From Hemibagrus wyckioides (Eukaryota; Chordata; Actinopteri; Siluriformes; Bagridae): a DNA stretch of 64,000 nt. The stretch is from positions 10,568,401 to 10,632,400 of the forward strand of contig NC_080716.1 in assembly GCF_019097595.1 (NCBI RefSeq), given 5' to 3'. Within the stretch, counting starts at the first letter, position 1, and every line of letters starts with the position of its first letter. Below the pieces are notes generated by a model, which was given only the letters and a program-made list of their open reading frames with translations, made no database searches and was not told the DNA's origin. Positions 1 to 64,000 of this stretch are shown one piece after another. The position numbers and the translations under genes were made by a program.

Positions 1-116
1 GGGTGGGGAAGGCCGTGACCCCTCCCATGCCCCTGCTGACCCCAACCACCCCCGGAGGTTTGCCGCCTGCTGCAGCTGTGGCTGCCGCTGCCGCCACTGC
101 TAAAATCACAGCCCAG
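1..116 (+). CDS. puf60: puf60 exon (Ala/Pro linker), cut by the window edge
   Basis: Reads [12 protein letters not shown] through an alanine-rich run to KITAQ in the frame starting at base 3. It ends in phase 0 at a good donor (CAG/GTGAGT at 117). The 5' part of the exon is outside the window. Confidence 0.92.
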
Positions 117-2533
117 GTGAGTGTTTGCAGCTCTGCTGAAGAGATGTTTAGATCAGCAGACCTGCCAGGCTTCATGCGTTTTGTGTAGGAGCTCTGCATT
201 TGAACATGACAGTACATTGGAATGAGTTATCACACAAAGATGTACCAAAAGAGCACTTATGTACCCCCTCCCCATAACAGCATTAAAAATGGAGGCTGAT
301 CTAATGGACATATCAATCTGGACTAATTGACAGTAGTGCATGTGTCTAATTCGCTTTCACCTTGACTCAGTGTTCCTGCTTAAAAGACGCAGTGAAGTGG
401 TGCTCTTGCTTTCTGTCAAGGAGAGTGTTTCGAGTTCGTTAATGTGACTTCACATCCATCAGCATAATGGAAACTTTAGACAAGTATATAGTTAACTGTT
501 TTAGGGATGCTGACAAAAATGGTACCACTCAGATTTGTGAATTTGTGTGAATACTAGATAAGTCTGCCCTTGTGGAAGCAACATGGATTCTGCAAGGGAT
601 TTTAGACAAGTCTGTACTGTTATGCTTATTTTGCAGCACTACACACTATTCCTCTTCAGGGTTTGCAAGTCTCTGTGTATTTTTACTTTGTCGCATGATT
701 TTCTGTGACTTTAAATCTGTATTTACTTTTTCTTAGCTGTTCATTCATTCAGTAAAAGTCTTCCAGATTTGAATTAAACCTGCCTGACCTGTGTTAAGAC
801 ATGGTTTTGACATTTTAGACAATCTTGTTTCATGACATTTTTCAACAGTTCTGTGTCTTGTGTTATGTGTGTGTGTGTGACGTGTTGTTTAGGAGGCTGT
901 TGCAGGGGCATCCGTGCTGGGCTCTTTGACGTCTCCCGCTCAGCTCCTCAGCCAGCAGATGGGACTCCCTCAGGCTGTTCTGGCAGCTCAGGCCCCAGGC
1001 TTAATCACAGGTCTGATGCTCGATTTATTTATCAGTAGAACATGATTGTTTTGGATCTTTTAATGCTTACTAACAAAATGCTACCACTCACGTTTTTCCC
1101 CCCTCTCTCCTTTGCAAGGTGTCACACCCGTTCGGCCGACTCTGCCCGTGGTGCCTCAGGTGGGGCTGGTAAACCCCGTGTTGGCGTCACCACCCATCAC
1201 AACCAGTTCCACATCCACAGGAACGCCAACAAGCACGACCCAGCAGCAGCCTGAGGTTAAGAGGGAGGTACAGGACAAGCAGCAGGAGAAAGATGAAGCT
1301 CGAGCAGACGCTGTAGAGCAAAGAAGCATGAATGAGCAGGAGCAGATCAGAAGCAGTGAGGGCAGCCCCACAGTCACACACTCAGGGGTGAGTGAAGAGC
1401 TGGTGTGAGACGGCAAATTAGGGCATAGCTAAAAAAAAAAAATACAGGTGGTGGTTTAGTTCTTTTTATAAGTGTAATATTTTTAACTTGATGTATTTGA
1501 CTAAGATGTATGTCTTCATCATAACACCTGAATTTTTTTTTTCTTCTTCTTCTTTGCTGAAGTCATTATTTATTGATCACATCGATTTGTTTGGCTGAAA
1601 CACGTTTCCCTGACCCAATGCATAACATTGCCAGATATTTTCTCCTGCATTGATGACCCATTCAGAGAGCAACCAGAGAAATTGTCCACCCTGTGAGAGT
1701 GTGTCCTTCCATCTTTAGCGTCAGGAAACTGAAGGCATTTCTGTTCGCTCAACAGCTGAATTGATTGCAATAAGACAGCTCATCACTTACTGGATCATTT
1801 TGATGAGCTGTTCTTGGGGGAATAGACACTAGATGTCCCCTTAATTACGTACTTATACAATATTTTGTTGTAACAATAGTGTGAGTAGTTGGTTCACCGA
1901 AAAAATACCTGGGTGATGCACTTATTCAACGGAAGGAAAAAAAACAGATTGTGGGATGTTTGGTACTTCATTCACTCAACACAGATTTGCATACGCAGTT
2001 GAAAAGGGTGACAGTCCAGTGGACAATACATCTTACAAATGTCTTTTAAATGAGCTGACGATGTGAGATTTATGTTTCAGCAACCATATTCTGCAGCATC
2101 ATCATTTGTCCTTGTCCGAAACGGCTTAGTAAAAAAATTTTCTTTATTTGAGAGAACACTCCAATATTTATTTATTTTATTTAAACTTGACTTGATCCAT
2201 TTTTTACTGACTCCTCTTGTTTCTGCTGTACAGTCTACAGTAATGGTGTTGCGCAACATGGTGGGTCCCGAAGACATAGACGACGACCTGGAGGGGGAGG
2301 TGACTGAGGAATGCGGGAAGTTTGGCACCGTGAATCGGGTCATCATCTACCAGGAACGTCAGGGCGAGGAAGACGACGCCGAGATCATTGTTAAGATCTT
2401 CGTGGAGTTTTCCGACAGTGGCGAAATGAATAAGGCCATCCAGGCGCTGAACAACCGGTGGTTTGCGGGTCGTAAGGTCGTGGCCGAAGTCTACGATCAG
2501 GAGCGTTTCAATAAAAGCGACCTTTCGGCATAA
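1..2533 (+). CDS. puf60: puf60, poly-U-binding splicing factor 60 (C-terminal part, four exons)
   Basis: PUF60 is a nuclear RNA-binding protein that helps U2AF recognise polypyrimidine tracts at 3' splice sites. Only the C-terminal part is in the window; the RRM1 and RRM2 exons lie to the left. Joining 1-116, 893-1010, 1119-1387 and 2234-2533 gives one open frame (the first two bases belong to a split codon). It starts with the Ala/Pro-rich linker ([11 protein letters not shown], then an alanine run), continues through a Gln/Glu-rich linker, and ends with the UHM-type third RRM, which begins at STVMVLRNM, carries the RWF motif and ends in SDLSA-stop. These match vertebrate PUF60 closely from memory. 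All junctions are GT-AG. Zebrafish has puf60a and puf60b; which paralogue this is cannot be decided here. The linker encoded by 1119-1387 is much more divergent than the UHM exon. Confidence 0.93.
117..892 (+). other. puf60 intron
   Basis: Intron of 776 bases with GT-AG ends and a short TG run just before the acceptor. I see no gene or recognisable repeat in it. Confidence 0.85.
893..1010 (+). CDS. puf60: puf60 exon ([10 protein letters not shown]...APGLIT)
   Basis: 118 nt, 39 codons plus one base. The acceptor is TTTAG at 888-892. The donor is the unusual CAG/GTCTGA. The reading [12 protein letters not shown] through QAPGLIT continues the PUF60 linker and joins in frame to both neighbours. 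Confidence 0.92.
1119..1387 (+). CDS. puf60: puf60 exon (divergent Gln/Glu-rich linker)
   Basis: Begins [16 protein letters not shown] and ends VTHSG at the donor GGG/GTGAGT (1388). The middle is rich in Thr, Ser, Gln and charged residues and is likely unstructured. The first 15 or so residues align well with other PUF60 proteins, the rest poorly. The exon ends in phase 0, matching the next exon. Confidence 0.85.
1388..2233 (+). other. puf60 last intron
   Basis: Intron of 846 bases. The segment around 1850-1990 resembles the end of the small repeat family seen at 27250-27400 (TAGTGTGAGTAGT, then GGGATGTTTGGTACTTCAT). No exon encoding a conserved RHMVMQKLLRK-type segment was seen. Confidence 0.8.
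2234..2533 (+). CDS. puf60: puf60 last exon (UHM/RRM3 domain and stop)
   Basis: Acceptor GTACAG ends at 2233. The 99-codon exon encodes the complete [12 protein letters not shown], the acidic [10 protein letters not shown] helix, the conserved VNRVIIYQE strand, IIVKIFVEF, and the RWFAGR segment containing the Arg-x-Phe motif that binds UHM-ligand tryptophans. The stop is TAA at 2531-2533. Confidence 0.96.
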   Translation, partial: STVMVLRNMVGPEDIDDDLEGEVTEECGKFGTVNRVIIYQERQGEEDDAEIIVKIFVEFSDSGEMNKAIQALNNRWFAGRKVVAEVYDQERFNKSDLSA

Positions 2534-2965
2534 GACTGACCAATTCCCTGTCCACCCGCTCAAACTCATTCAGCCTCCACCACTGCTGCTCGAGTTTTGG
2601 GATTCTTTTAAACTTGTAATTATTTTTTTTATTGTGGTCAATAATAATATTGGGGACAATCCCAGTGGAGGGATTTCACTTAGAAAATATTTGTGCTTAA
2701 TGGATTGTTTTTTGTTTTTGTTTTGGTCATCACCTACTGTGAAAGATTTTTCTTTTCTTTTTTTTTTTTTTTCAAATTTTCTAATTTGTTAATTCGGTTC
2801 CATTATTCTCTTATGCTCTGACCCTGAAACACCACCACCCTCCCTTTTTTTAAAACAAAAAACAAATGTTTTCCTTCACTAATGTTCTGTTAAGATTCTA
2901 AACATTGTATTGGAGTCATTGGTTCTGAATTTATCCAACAATAAATTCTTCAAATATGCCATTCT
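2534..2965 (+). other. puf60: puf60 3' UTR
   Basis: Begins after the TAA stop and is T-rich. It holds a canonical AATAAA at 2940-2945, so cleavage is expected within roughly 10-30 bases after it. The exact end is an inference. Confidence 0.8.
2940..2945 (+). terminator. puf60: puf60 polyadenylation signal AATAAA
   Basis: Canonical hexamer about 410 bases after the stop codon, followed by T/GT-rich sequence (TTACTGTTTGTG) suitable as a downstream element. Confidence 0.8.
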
Positions 2966-3360
2966 TACTGTTTGTGAATCACATGCTTGAGTTGAAACGG
3001 ATTGTAAATGTGTTCTTAACACTGAGTCTAGATAGCCAGTGGAATATCTTGGTTTCAAACACCAGAATCCGATTCTTACATTTTTTTTTTTTTTTTTTTT
3101 TTAAGGGGAGCTGATGAGACGATCAGAAGTTCAGCAGTAGCACTTAAAGGAGCTTGAACCTGTGTAAGGAATCACTGAACTAACACCTAAATGCATAATT
3201 ATTTTCACACTTTCACACAAACCTGGTCACCTCACTGACATCGGAAAAGCGACTTGCATCAAACAGTCAGTGTAAAATCAAGAGAGTAAACACTTTCAGG
3301 TATGAGGCAAGTATCACAATTACTCAATCATCAGGTTGTGGTGTATATGATCACTGTGTA
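2966..3360. other. intergenic DNA, no gene seen
   Basis: Contains a poly-T run at about 3081-3102. Nothing else is recognisable. Confidence 0.6.
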
Positions 3361-3545
3361 GCCGCTCATCTATGGAGCCTGGAGCTTATCCTAGAAGACT
3401 TTACCCATTATAGGCCAAAGTCTCATTATGGACAATGTAGAGATGCCAGTGCATGTCTGTGGACTGGGGGAGGAAACCCCTGAAACTTCACACAGCACAG
3501 AGGTGGGAACCAAATCCCCAACCTTAGAGGTGTGAGGCAATCCTG
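3361..3545 (+). repeat. fish interspersed repeat, LINE/SINE-tail type
   Basis: Carries the phrases GGAGCCTGGAGCTTATCC, ATGGACAATGTAGAGATGCCA and GACTGGGGGAGGAAACCCC, typical of a very common teleost interspersed repeat. An opposite-orientation relative lies at 58535-58742. The family name is uncertain. Confidence 0.55.
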
Positions 3546-3776
3546 TCCCCTGATTACTGTATATGACTGCTCTTATATCAAAATAAGCTGAAATGTTTGT
3601 TTAGTAATAATTACACAAGGAAATGTGTGGGAGGTGAATTACGAGCATCAAGACTTATAATTCTGATAGGACACAAACAGTGGGAGGCACACTTGCGTAA
3701 CAAACTGATGAGTGCACTGTAGTAACTTTAGTGAGTCCAGTGCAAAGATTTAGTTTGCACATATTGAAGCAAGGTA

Positions 3777-4299
3777 CACTATATTGCCAAAAGTGTTTGG
3801 ATGTCTGCCTTTACATGCATGAGAATGTAATATGGAGTTGGCCCACCCTTTGCAGTTATATCAGCTTCAAATCTTCTGGGAAGGCTTTCCACAAGGTTTA
3901 GGAGTGTGTTTATGGGAATTTTTTGACCATTACACTAGAAGCACATTTGTGAGGTCAGACACTGATGTTGGATGAGAAGGTCTGGCTCGCAGTCTCCACT
4001 CTAATTCATCCCAAAGGTGTTCTATCAAGTTGGTGTCAGTACCCAGTCAAGTTCCTCCACACCAAACTCACTCATCCATGTCTTTATGGACCTTGCTTTG
4101 TGCACTGGTGCACAGTCATGTTGGAACAGGAAGGGGTCATCCCCAAACTGTTCCCACAAAGCATGAAATTGTCCAAAATGTCTTGGTATGCTGAAGCATT
4201 AAGAGTTCCTTTCACTGGAATTCCAAGCCCAACCCCTGAAAAACAACACCTGAATTCAAAGATTTGGAGGGGAGTCCCAAAACTTTTGGCAGTATGGTG
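3777..4299 (-). mobile_element. Tc1/mariner-derived MITE, family A
   Basis: Starts CACTATATTGCCAAAAG next to a TA (3775-3776) and ends with a diverged inverse copy (AACTTTTGGCAGTATGGTG) followed by TA (4300-4301), as expected for TA-target Tc1 elements. It is about 523 bp and holds only the 3' part of a transposase gene on the minus strand, with frame breaks. The same internal-deletion form recurs at 8321-8631, 12838-13350 and 41188-41724. Confidence 0.88.
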
Positions 4300-4435
4300 T
4301 ATTACACATAGAAATTACAATTTTGGTCATTTTTCTGACTTTTGGATAAATTGCTTCCCCCCCACTGTCTACAAAATAGCAAAATGTAATACAAACAATA
4401 TTTATTTCCGTGTTCACACCTTCGATGACAGCTAG

Positions 4436-5355
4436 AAGCTCCACAAGGTTTAGGAGTGTGTTTATGGTATTCATGTTGGAAGAGGAAGGGGCCAGCTCCA
4501 AACTGTTCCCACAAAGTTGGGAGCATGAAATTGTCCAAAATGTCTTGGTATGCTGAAGCATTCAGAGTTCCTTTCACTGGAACTAAGGGGCCAAGCCCAG
4601 CTCCTGAAAAACAACCCCACACCATAATCCCCCCTCCACCAAACTTTACACTTGGCACAATGCAGTCAGACAAGTACAGTTCTCCTGGCAACCGCCAAAC
4701 CCAGACTCGTCCATCAGATTGCCAGATGGAGAAGCGCGATTCGTCACTCCAGAGACCGCGTCTCCACTGCTCTAGAGTCCAGTGGCGGCGTGCTTTATAC
4801 CACTGCATCCAACACTTTGCATTGCACTTGGTGATGTATGGCTTGGATGCAGCTGCTCGGCCATGGAAACCCATTCCATGAAGCTCTCTGCGCACTGTTC
4901 TTGAGCTAATCTGAAGGCCACATGAAGTTTGGAGGTCTGTAGCAATTGACTCTGCAGAAAGTTGGCGACCTCTTCGCACTATGTGCCTCAGCATCCGCTG
5001 ACCCCGCTCCGTCAGTTTACGTGGCCTACCACTTCGTGGCTGAGTTGCTGTCGTTCCCAAACACTTCCACGTTCTTATAATACAGCTGACAGTTGACTGT
5101 GGAATATTTAGGAGCGAGGAAATTTCACGACTGGATTTGGCATCCTATGGCAAGGATGGCAAGGGTGGCATCCTATCACAGTTCCACGCTGGAATTCACT
5201 GAGCTCCTGAGAGCGACCCATTCTTTCACAAATGTTTGTAAAAACAGTCTGCATGCCTAGGTGCTTGATTTTATACACCTGTGGCCATGGAAGTGATTGG
5301 AACACCTGATTCTGATTATTTGGATGGGTGAGCGAATACTTTTGGCAATATAGTG
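4436..5355 (-). mobile_element. Tc1/mariner element, family A, long but left-truncated copy
   Basis: The right TIR (TACTTTTGGCAATATAGTG) ends at 5355 before TA. The left end is missing: similarity begins abruptly near 4436 (CCACAAGGTTTAGGAGTG) and there is an internal deletion between about 4468 and 4475. It keeps most of the transposase gene in reverse orientation, unlike the short copies. It lies about 135 bases from the MITE at 3777-4299. Confidence 0.85.
4470..5305 (-). pseudogene. broken Tc1-type transposase
   Basis: Minus-strand frame from 5060 reads [20 protein letters not shown], a Tc1 helix-turn-helix and GRPR AT-hook-like region. It continues through [10 protein letters not shown] (first catalytic Asp in the DES triplet) and [12 protein letters not shown] to LPTLWEQF. 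Then FLFQHE appears where active relatives carry His-Asp, so the second catalytic Asp is lost and the C-terminal part with the third acidic residue is replaced by unrelated sequence. The N-terminal helix (MGRSQELSEFQRGTVIG) is in another frame at 5155-5220. The gene cannot encode an active enzyme. Confidence 0.82.
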
Positions 5356-5363
5356 TATATCAC

Positions 5364-5411
5364 AGAAAAAGCTTGCTTTTGTTAATCGATATCATCCTGT
5401 ACATTATGATA
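5364..5411. repeat. 48-bp direct repeat, left copy
   Basis: Nearly identical (two mismatches by eye) to 5917-5964. The pair exactly brackets the family B Tc1 element at 5412-5908. Confidence 0.8.
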
Positions 5412-5908
5412 CACCGACCAGGCATTACATTGAGCAGTGACAGGTGAAGTGAATAACACTGATTATCTCCTCATCATGGCACCTGTTAGTGGGTGGGATA
5501 TATTAGGCAGCAAGTGAACATTTTGTCCTCAAAGTTGATGTGTTAGAAGCAGGAAAAATGGGCAAGTGTAAGGACGACTGGATCAGAGCATCTCAAAAAC
5601 TGCAGCTCTTGTGGGGTGTTCCCGGTCTGCAGTGGTCAGTATCTATCAAACGTGGTCCAAGGAAGGAACAGTGGTGAACCAGAGACAGGGTCATGGGTGG
5701 CCAATGTTCACTGACGCACGTGAAGAGTGAAGGCTGGCCCGTGTGATCCGATCCAACAGACGAGCTACTGTTGATCAACTTGCTGAAGAAGTTAATGCTG
5801 GTTCTGATAGAAAGGTGTCAGGATACACAGTGCATGATGGGTCAGGGCTGCTTTGGCAGCAAAAGGAGGACCAACACAATATTAGGCAGGTGGTCATAAT
5901 GGTCGGTG
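5412..5908 (+). mobile_element. Tc1/mariner-derived element, family B, internally deleted
   Basis: Starts CACCGACCAGGCATTACAT after TA (5410-5411) and ends GGTCGGTG before TA (5909-5910). The plus strand keeps the transposase N-terminal region (RSNRRATVDQLAEEVNAGSDRKVS, a Tc1 helix-turn-helix), then jumps directly to the C-terminal tail (QQKEDQHNIRQ). The catalytic core is deleted, so it is non-autonomous. Confidence 0.85.
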
Positions 5909-5916
5909 TATGTCCT

Positions 5917-5964
5917 AGAAAAAGCTGGCTTTTGTTAATAGATATCATCCTGTACATTATGATA
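5917..5964. repeat. 48-bp direct repeat, right copy
   Basis: Right partner of 5364-5411. It begins AGAAAAAGCTGGCTTTTG and ends CATTATGATA, immediately after the family B element. Confidence 0.8.
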
Positions 5965-6028
5965 TACTACATCAATTCCCTTTATTAATACATATACCTT
6001 TATTAATCGTATCGACTAGACTCTGGGA

Positions 6029-6190
6029 GGTGGTAGTTAGGTGGTTAAAGTGTTGGACTATTAATCGGAAGGCAGTGAGTACAAATTGAGCAAGGCTTCT
6101 ACATAACCCTCAATTGCTCAGTTGTATAAATGAGATAAATGTAAGTAGCTCTGGATCAGGTCATCTGCCAAATGCTGGAAATGTTAAGTC
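6029..6190 (+). repeat. tRNA-derived SINE, fish type
   Basis: Carries GTTGGACTATTAATCGGAAG (tRNA-like head), CCCTCAATTGCTCAGTTGTA, and the tail AAATGTAAGTAGCTCTGGAT through CTGCCAAATGCTG, all common in teleost tRNA-derived SINEs. Confidence 0.7.
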
Positions 6191-6590
6191 TTTAGAATGA
6201 ATTAAACATTTCATCATTCAAAAAGTCTGGCTTTTTTGGTTTTATTAAATTGATGCACACTGAATTAGATACACCGTCCAAGATGAATTCACCTGTAGTA
6301 TCATGCATTTAAAAACAGCTTATTCTGCACCCCTTTATCACCCCTTTCTTAGACACGCCATTACTAGTTAAAACAGCAATATAATGCCATCAATTATTTA
6401 ATAGCCTACAGATTATTGCGTGGTGAAAAAAAAAGATCATAGATGAAGCTATCTAATAATATTGCGAAACGGCTTATCTGAATCGGAAAGGCCCTCCTGA
6501 CCGCTAGGCGTCATGATCCGACTCAACCGTTTACGCCAGACGATGCGTCGGAGAAATATTTACTTTTCCCACACGTTTTCTGGAGCGCCC
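6191..6590. other. upstream DNA, no gene seen
   Basis: AT-rich sequence between the SINE and the scrib promoter. No feature recognised. Confidence 0.55.
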
Positions 6591-6760
6591 TGTTTTCTCT
6601 GACACGATTGGCTAGCTGCGTGTCACGTCCTGCGCTGGGATTGGTCAATATTTCAAAACGGCGACGAGCATGAGGCGGGGTCTAGCCGAATACGGGTGTG
6701 GAAGAATGACGCCGTGACGACTCTCTGTAGTCAAAACGTTGAGGCGTAGTTTGGGGGGAA
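6591..6760 (+). promoter_or_regulatory. scrib: probable scrib promoter: paired inverted CCAAT boxes, CHR-like site, GC box
   Basis: Two ATTGG motifs (6607-6611 and 6640-6644) are 33 bp apart, followed by TTCAAA (6652-6657), GAGGCGGGG (6672-6680) and TGACG motifs near 6708-6720. The stretch is rich in CpG, unlike the DNA around it, and has no evident TATA box. Position about 0.9 kb before the ATG supports a CpG-type promoter. The transcription start is not determined. Confidence 0.6.
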
Positions 6761-6873
6761 TGGACTGGTAAACGCGAAGCTCCAGTTGACTCAGTACCTG
6801 AAGATTTGGCTACAAAAAGCTGGAAACTCCCTGGAGCGTGAGCCGCAGCTTAGGCGACATTAATTGCAGCCAT

Positions 6874-6999
6874 ATGAGTAACGACGAAACAGATATTGTT
6901 CGTGGCGATAGCGCTTGCTTGCGGACGCGTCTGGGACTTTGTTGGGCGCAGCGGAGGGGCACAAAGCCGGCGGAGGCTGAAGAGCTGCCTTACGGCTGA
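6874..6999 (+). other. upstream ORF of 41 codons in the scrib leader
   Basis: ATG at 6874 to TGA at 6997-6999. It begins MSNDETDIVRGDS and contains a basic middle. It does not overlap the main ATG at 7596. No family is recognised. If it is in the mature mRNA it would be expected to lower translation of scrib. Confidence 0.4.
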
Positions 7000-7006
7000 G
7001 AGCGCC

Positions 7007-7042
7007 TACTAACTAACTAACTAACTAACTACTCTGTTTCAG
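7007..7042 (+). promoter_or_regulatory. ACTA tandem repeat plus possible 3' splice site in the 5' leader
   Basis: About six ACTA units make repeated TACTAAC/CTAAC motifs, the best metazoan branch-point sequence, followed after about 10 bases by CTCTGTTTCAG. A weak donor candidate (CTG/GTAAAC) lies near 6767. This could define a short 5' UTR intron; it may also be chance. Confidence 0.35.
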
Positions 7043-7562
7043 CTCGACGAATAACATTTTACTGTTTTATCGCTTTTAGTAAGAGTCGCCTTGTTGTTTT
7101 TATCACACAGTTAGCATTGTGTTAAAGTGACTAGCTTAAACGTGAACGCTTTTAAACCTCTGGCTAGTTAGCCTGATAGCCTCACAACAACAACAACAGC
7201 AGCAGCGTCTTCTCTCTGCTGCATCTCATATGCACGCTTCGTTATAACTGAACTAAGGGGTTTTCAAACGCAACCATTTTATAGCTGTGAATGAAATAAA
7301 GCAGAACCTTTGTGGAGGTCAGTTTCGGTCATTTTAGTTAGCGATTAGCTCAGTCCAGTGTTTTAAAACCAGAGATGTGAATGAACTAGAAACTAAAACT
7401 TTTCCCTAAAAGGATACAGGGTTGAATTTGTTAAAGGAGAGGAAGGCTCGAGGAGAGAGATTCTCGGTTTGGACTGGTTCATAGTGTTTTTTTTTTTGCT
7501 CTGGAAGTGAAAGCTCTCTCTGGGATTTTCCACACGCCGTGTTTGCCTTTTCGCGTCTCTAA

Positions 7563-63612
<56,050 letters not shown>

Positions 63613-64000
63613 GTGAGTGAAGTTCACTCTCTCTCTTTCTTTCTTTCTCTCTCACTAAGATAGCATAAAATTAAGGAAGTTGTTTGTGTTGGCACTATAA
63701 ATGAACCACGGGACAGATTTAATATGCCCTGCTTAGTTATTGAATCTGTTTCACAAAAATGACCCTTCTGCATGCTCTCAACCTTCTGCCTTTTTTCCTC
63801 TTCTTTTGCTGAAGACGACACATGGTTGTGTTGTAAGTGTGTCATTATGTGTAACTATGTACCCCCACCCTCCCCAACTGTTCTGCATTTATTTTAATAT
63901 AGATGGATTTCCAATTTCAGCTGTTCTTGATCTCTCCTTAACCCTCCTTATCTCTTTTTGAGTTCATGCTATTTCACTGTCCTCGCATGGACACATTAAC
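63613..64000 (+). other. scrib intron 20, start
   Basis: Begins GTGAGTGAAG; contains a CT run and nothing else recognised up to the window edge. Confidence 0.7.

Noticed and set aside
2063..2233. Upstream extension of the puf60 last-exon frame to an ATG at 2063
   Set aside because: It is intron sequence; the protein match begins exactly after the CAG acceptor at 2233.

Overview
This is a vertebrate nuclear genome window, almost certainly from a teleost fish. The coding parts are split by GT-AG introns into short exons. The non-coding DNA is full of fish-type Tc1/mariner elements, other small terminal-inverted-repeat (TIR) elements, tRNA-derived SINEs and long microsatellites. The exact species cannot be read from the sequence; an ostariophysan such as a catfish is only a guess from the repeat types.

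Two protein-coding genes are present, both on the + strand, head to tail. (1) Bases 1-2533 hold the last four coding exons of puf60 (poly-U-binding splicing factor 60), ending with the C-terminal U2AF-homology motif (UHM) domain and a polyadenylation signal at 2940. (2) Bases 7596-63612 hold the first 20 coding exons (914 codons, one open frame across every junction) of scrib (Scribble, a LAP-family polarity scaffold): the leucine-rich repeats, the LAP-specific region, the acidic linker, all of PDZ1 and the first part of PDZ2. The gene runs off the right edge. PUF60 followed by SCRIB in the same orientation is also the human arrangement, so this is conserved synteny.

Layout: 1-2533 puf60 exons; 2534-2965 its 3' UTR; 2966-6590 intergenic DNA with Tc1-like elements and a SINE; about 6590-7595 scrib promoter and 5' leader with several short upstream ORFs; 7596-7754 scrib exon 1; 7755-43490 a 35.7-kb first intron with no gene but many transposon copies; 43491-63612 exons 2-20, with introns carrying microsatellites and more transposon remnants; 63613-64000 the start of the next intron.

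I found no new multi-gene system. The items most worth a second look concern splicing and genome architecture: a 612-base AG-free microsatellite tract ending exactly at the exon 4 acceptor; a 282-base AG-free tract before exon 7 with dozens of branch-point-like CTCAC motifs; a pair of inverted Tc1 copies just downstream of exon 1; a Tc1 remnant 16 bases from the exon 14 donor; the same two intron positions in PDZ1 and PDZ2; an upstream ORF of 41 codons and a TACTAAC-like cluster in the scrib leader; and a puf60 linker segment, known from mammals, that I cannot find.
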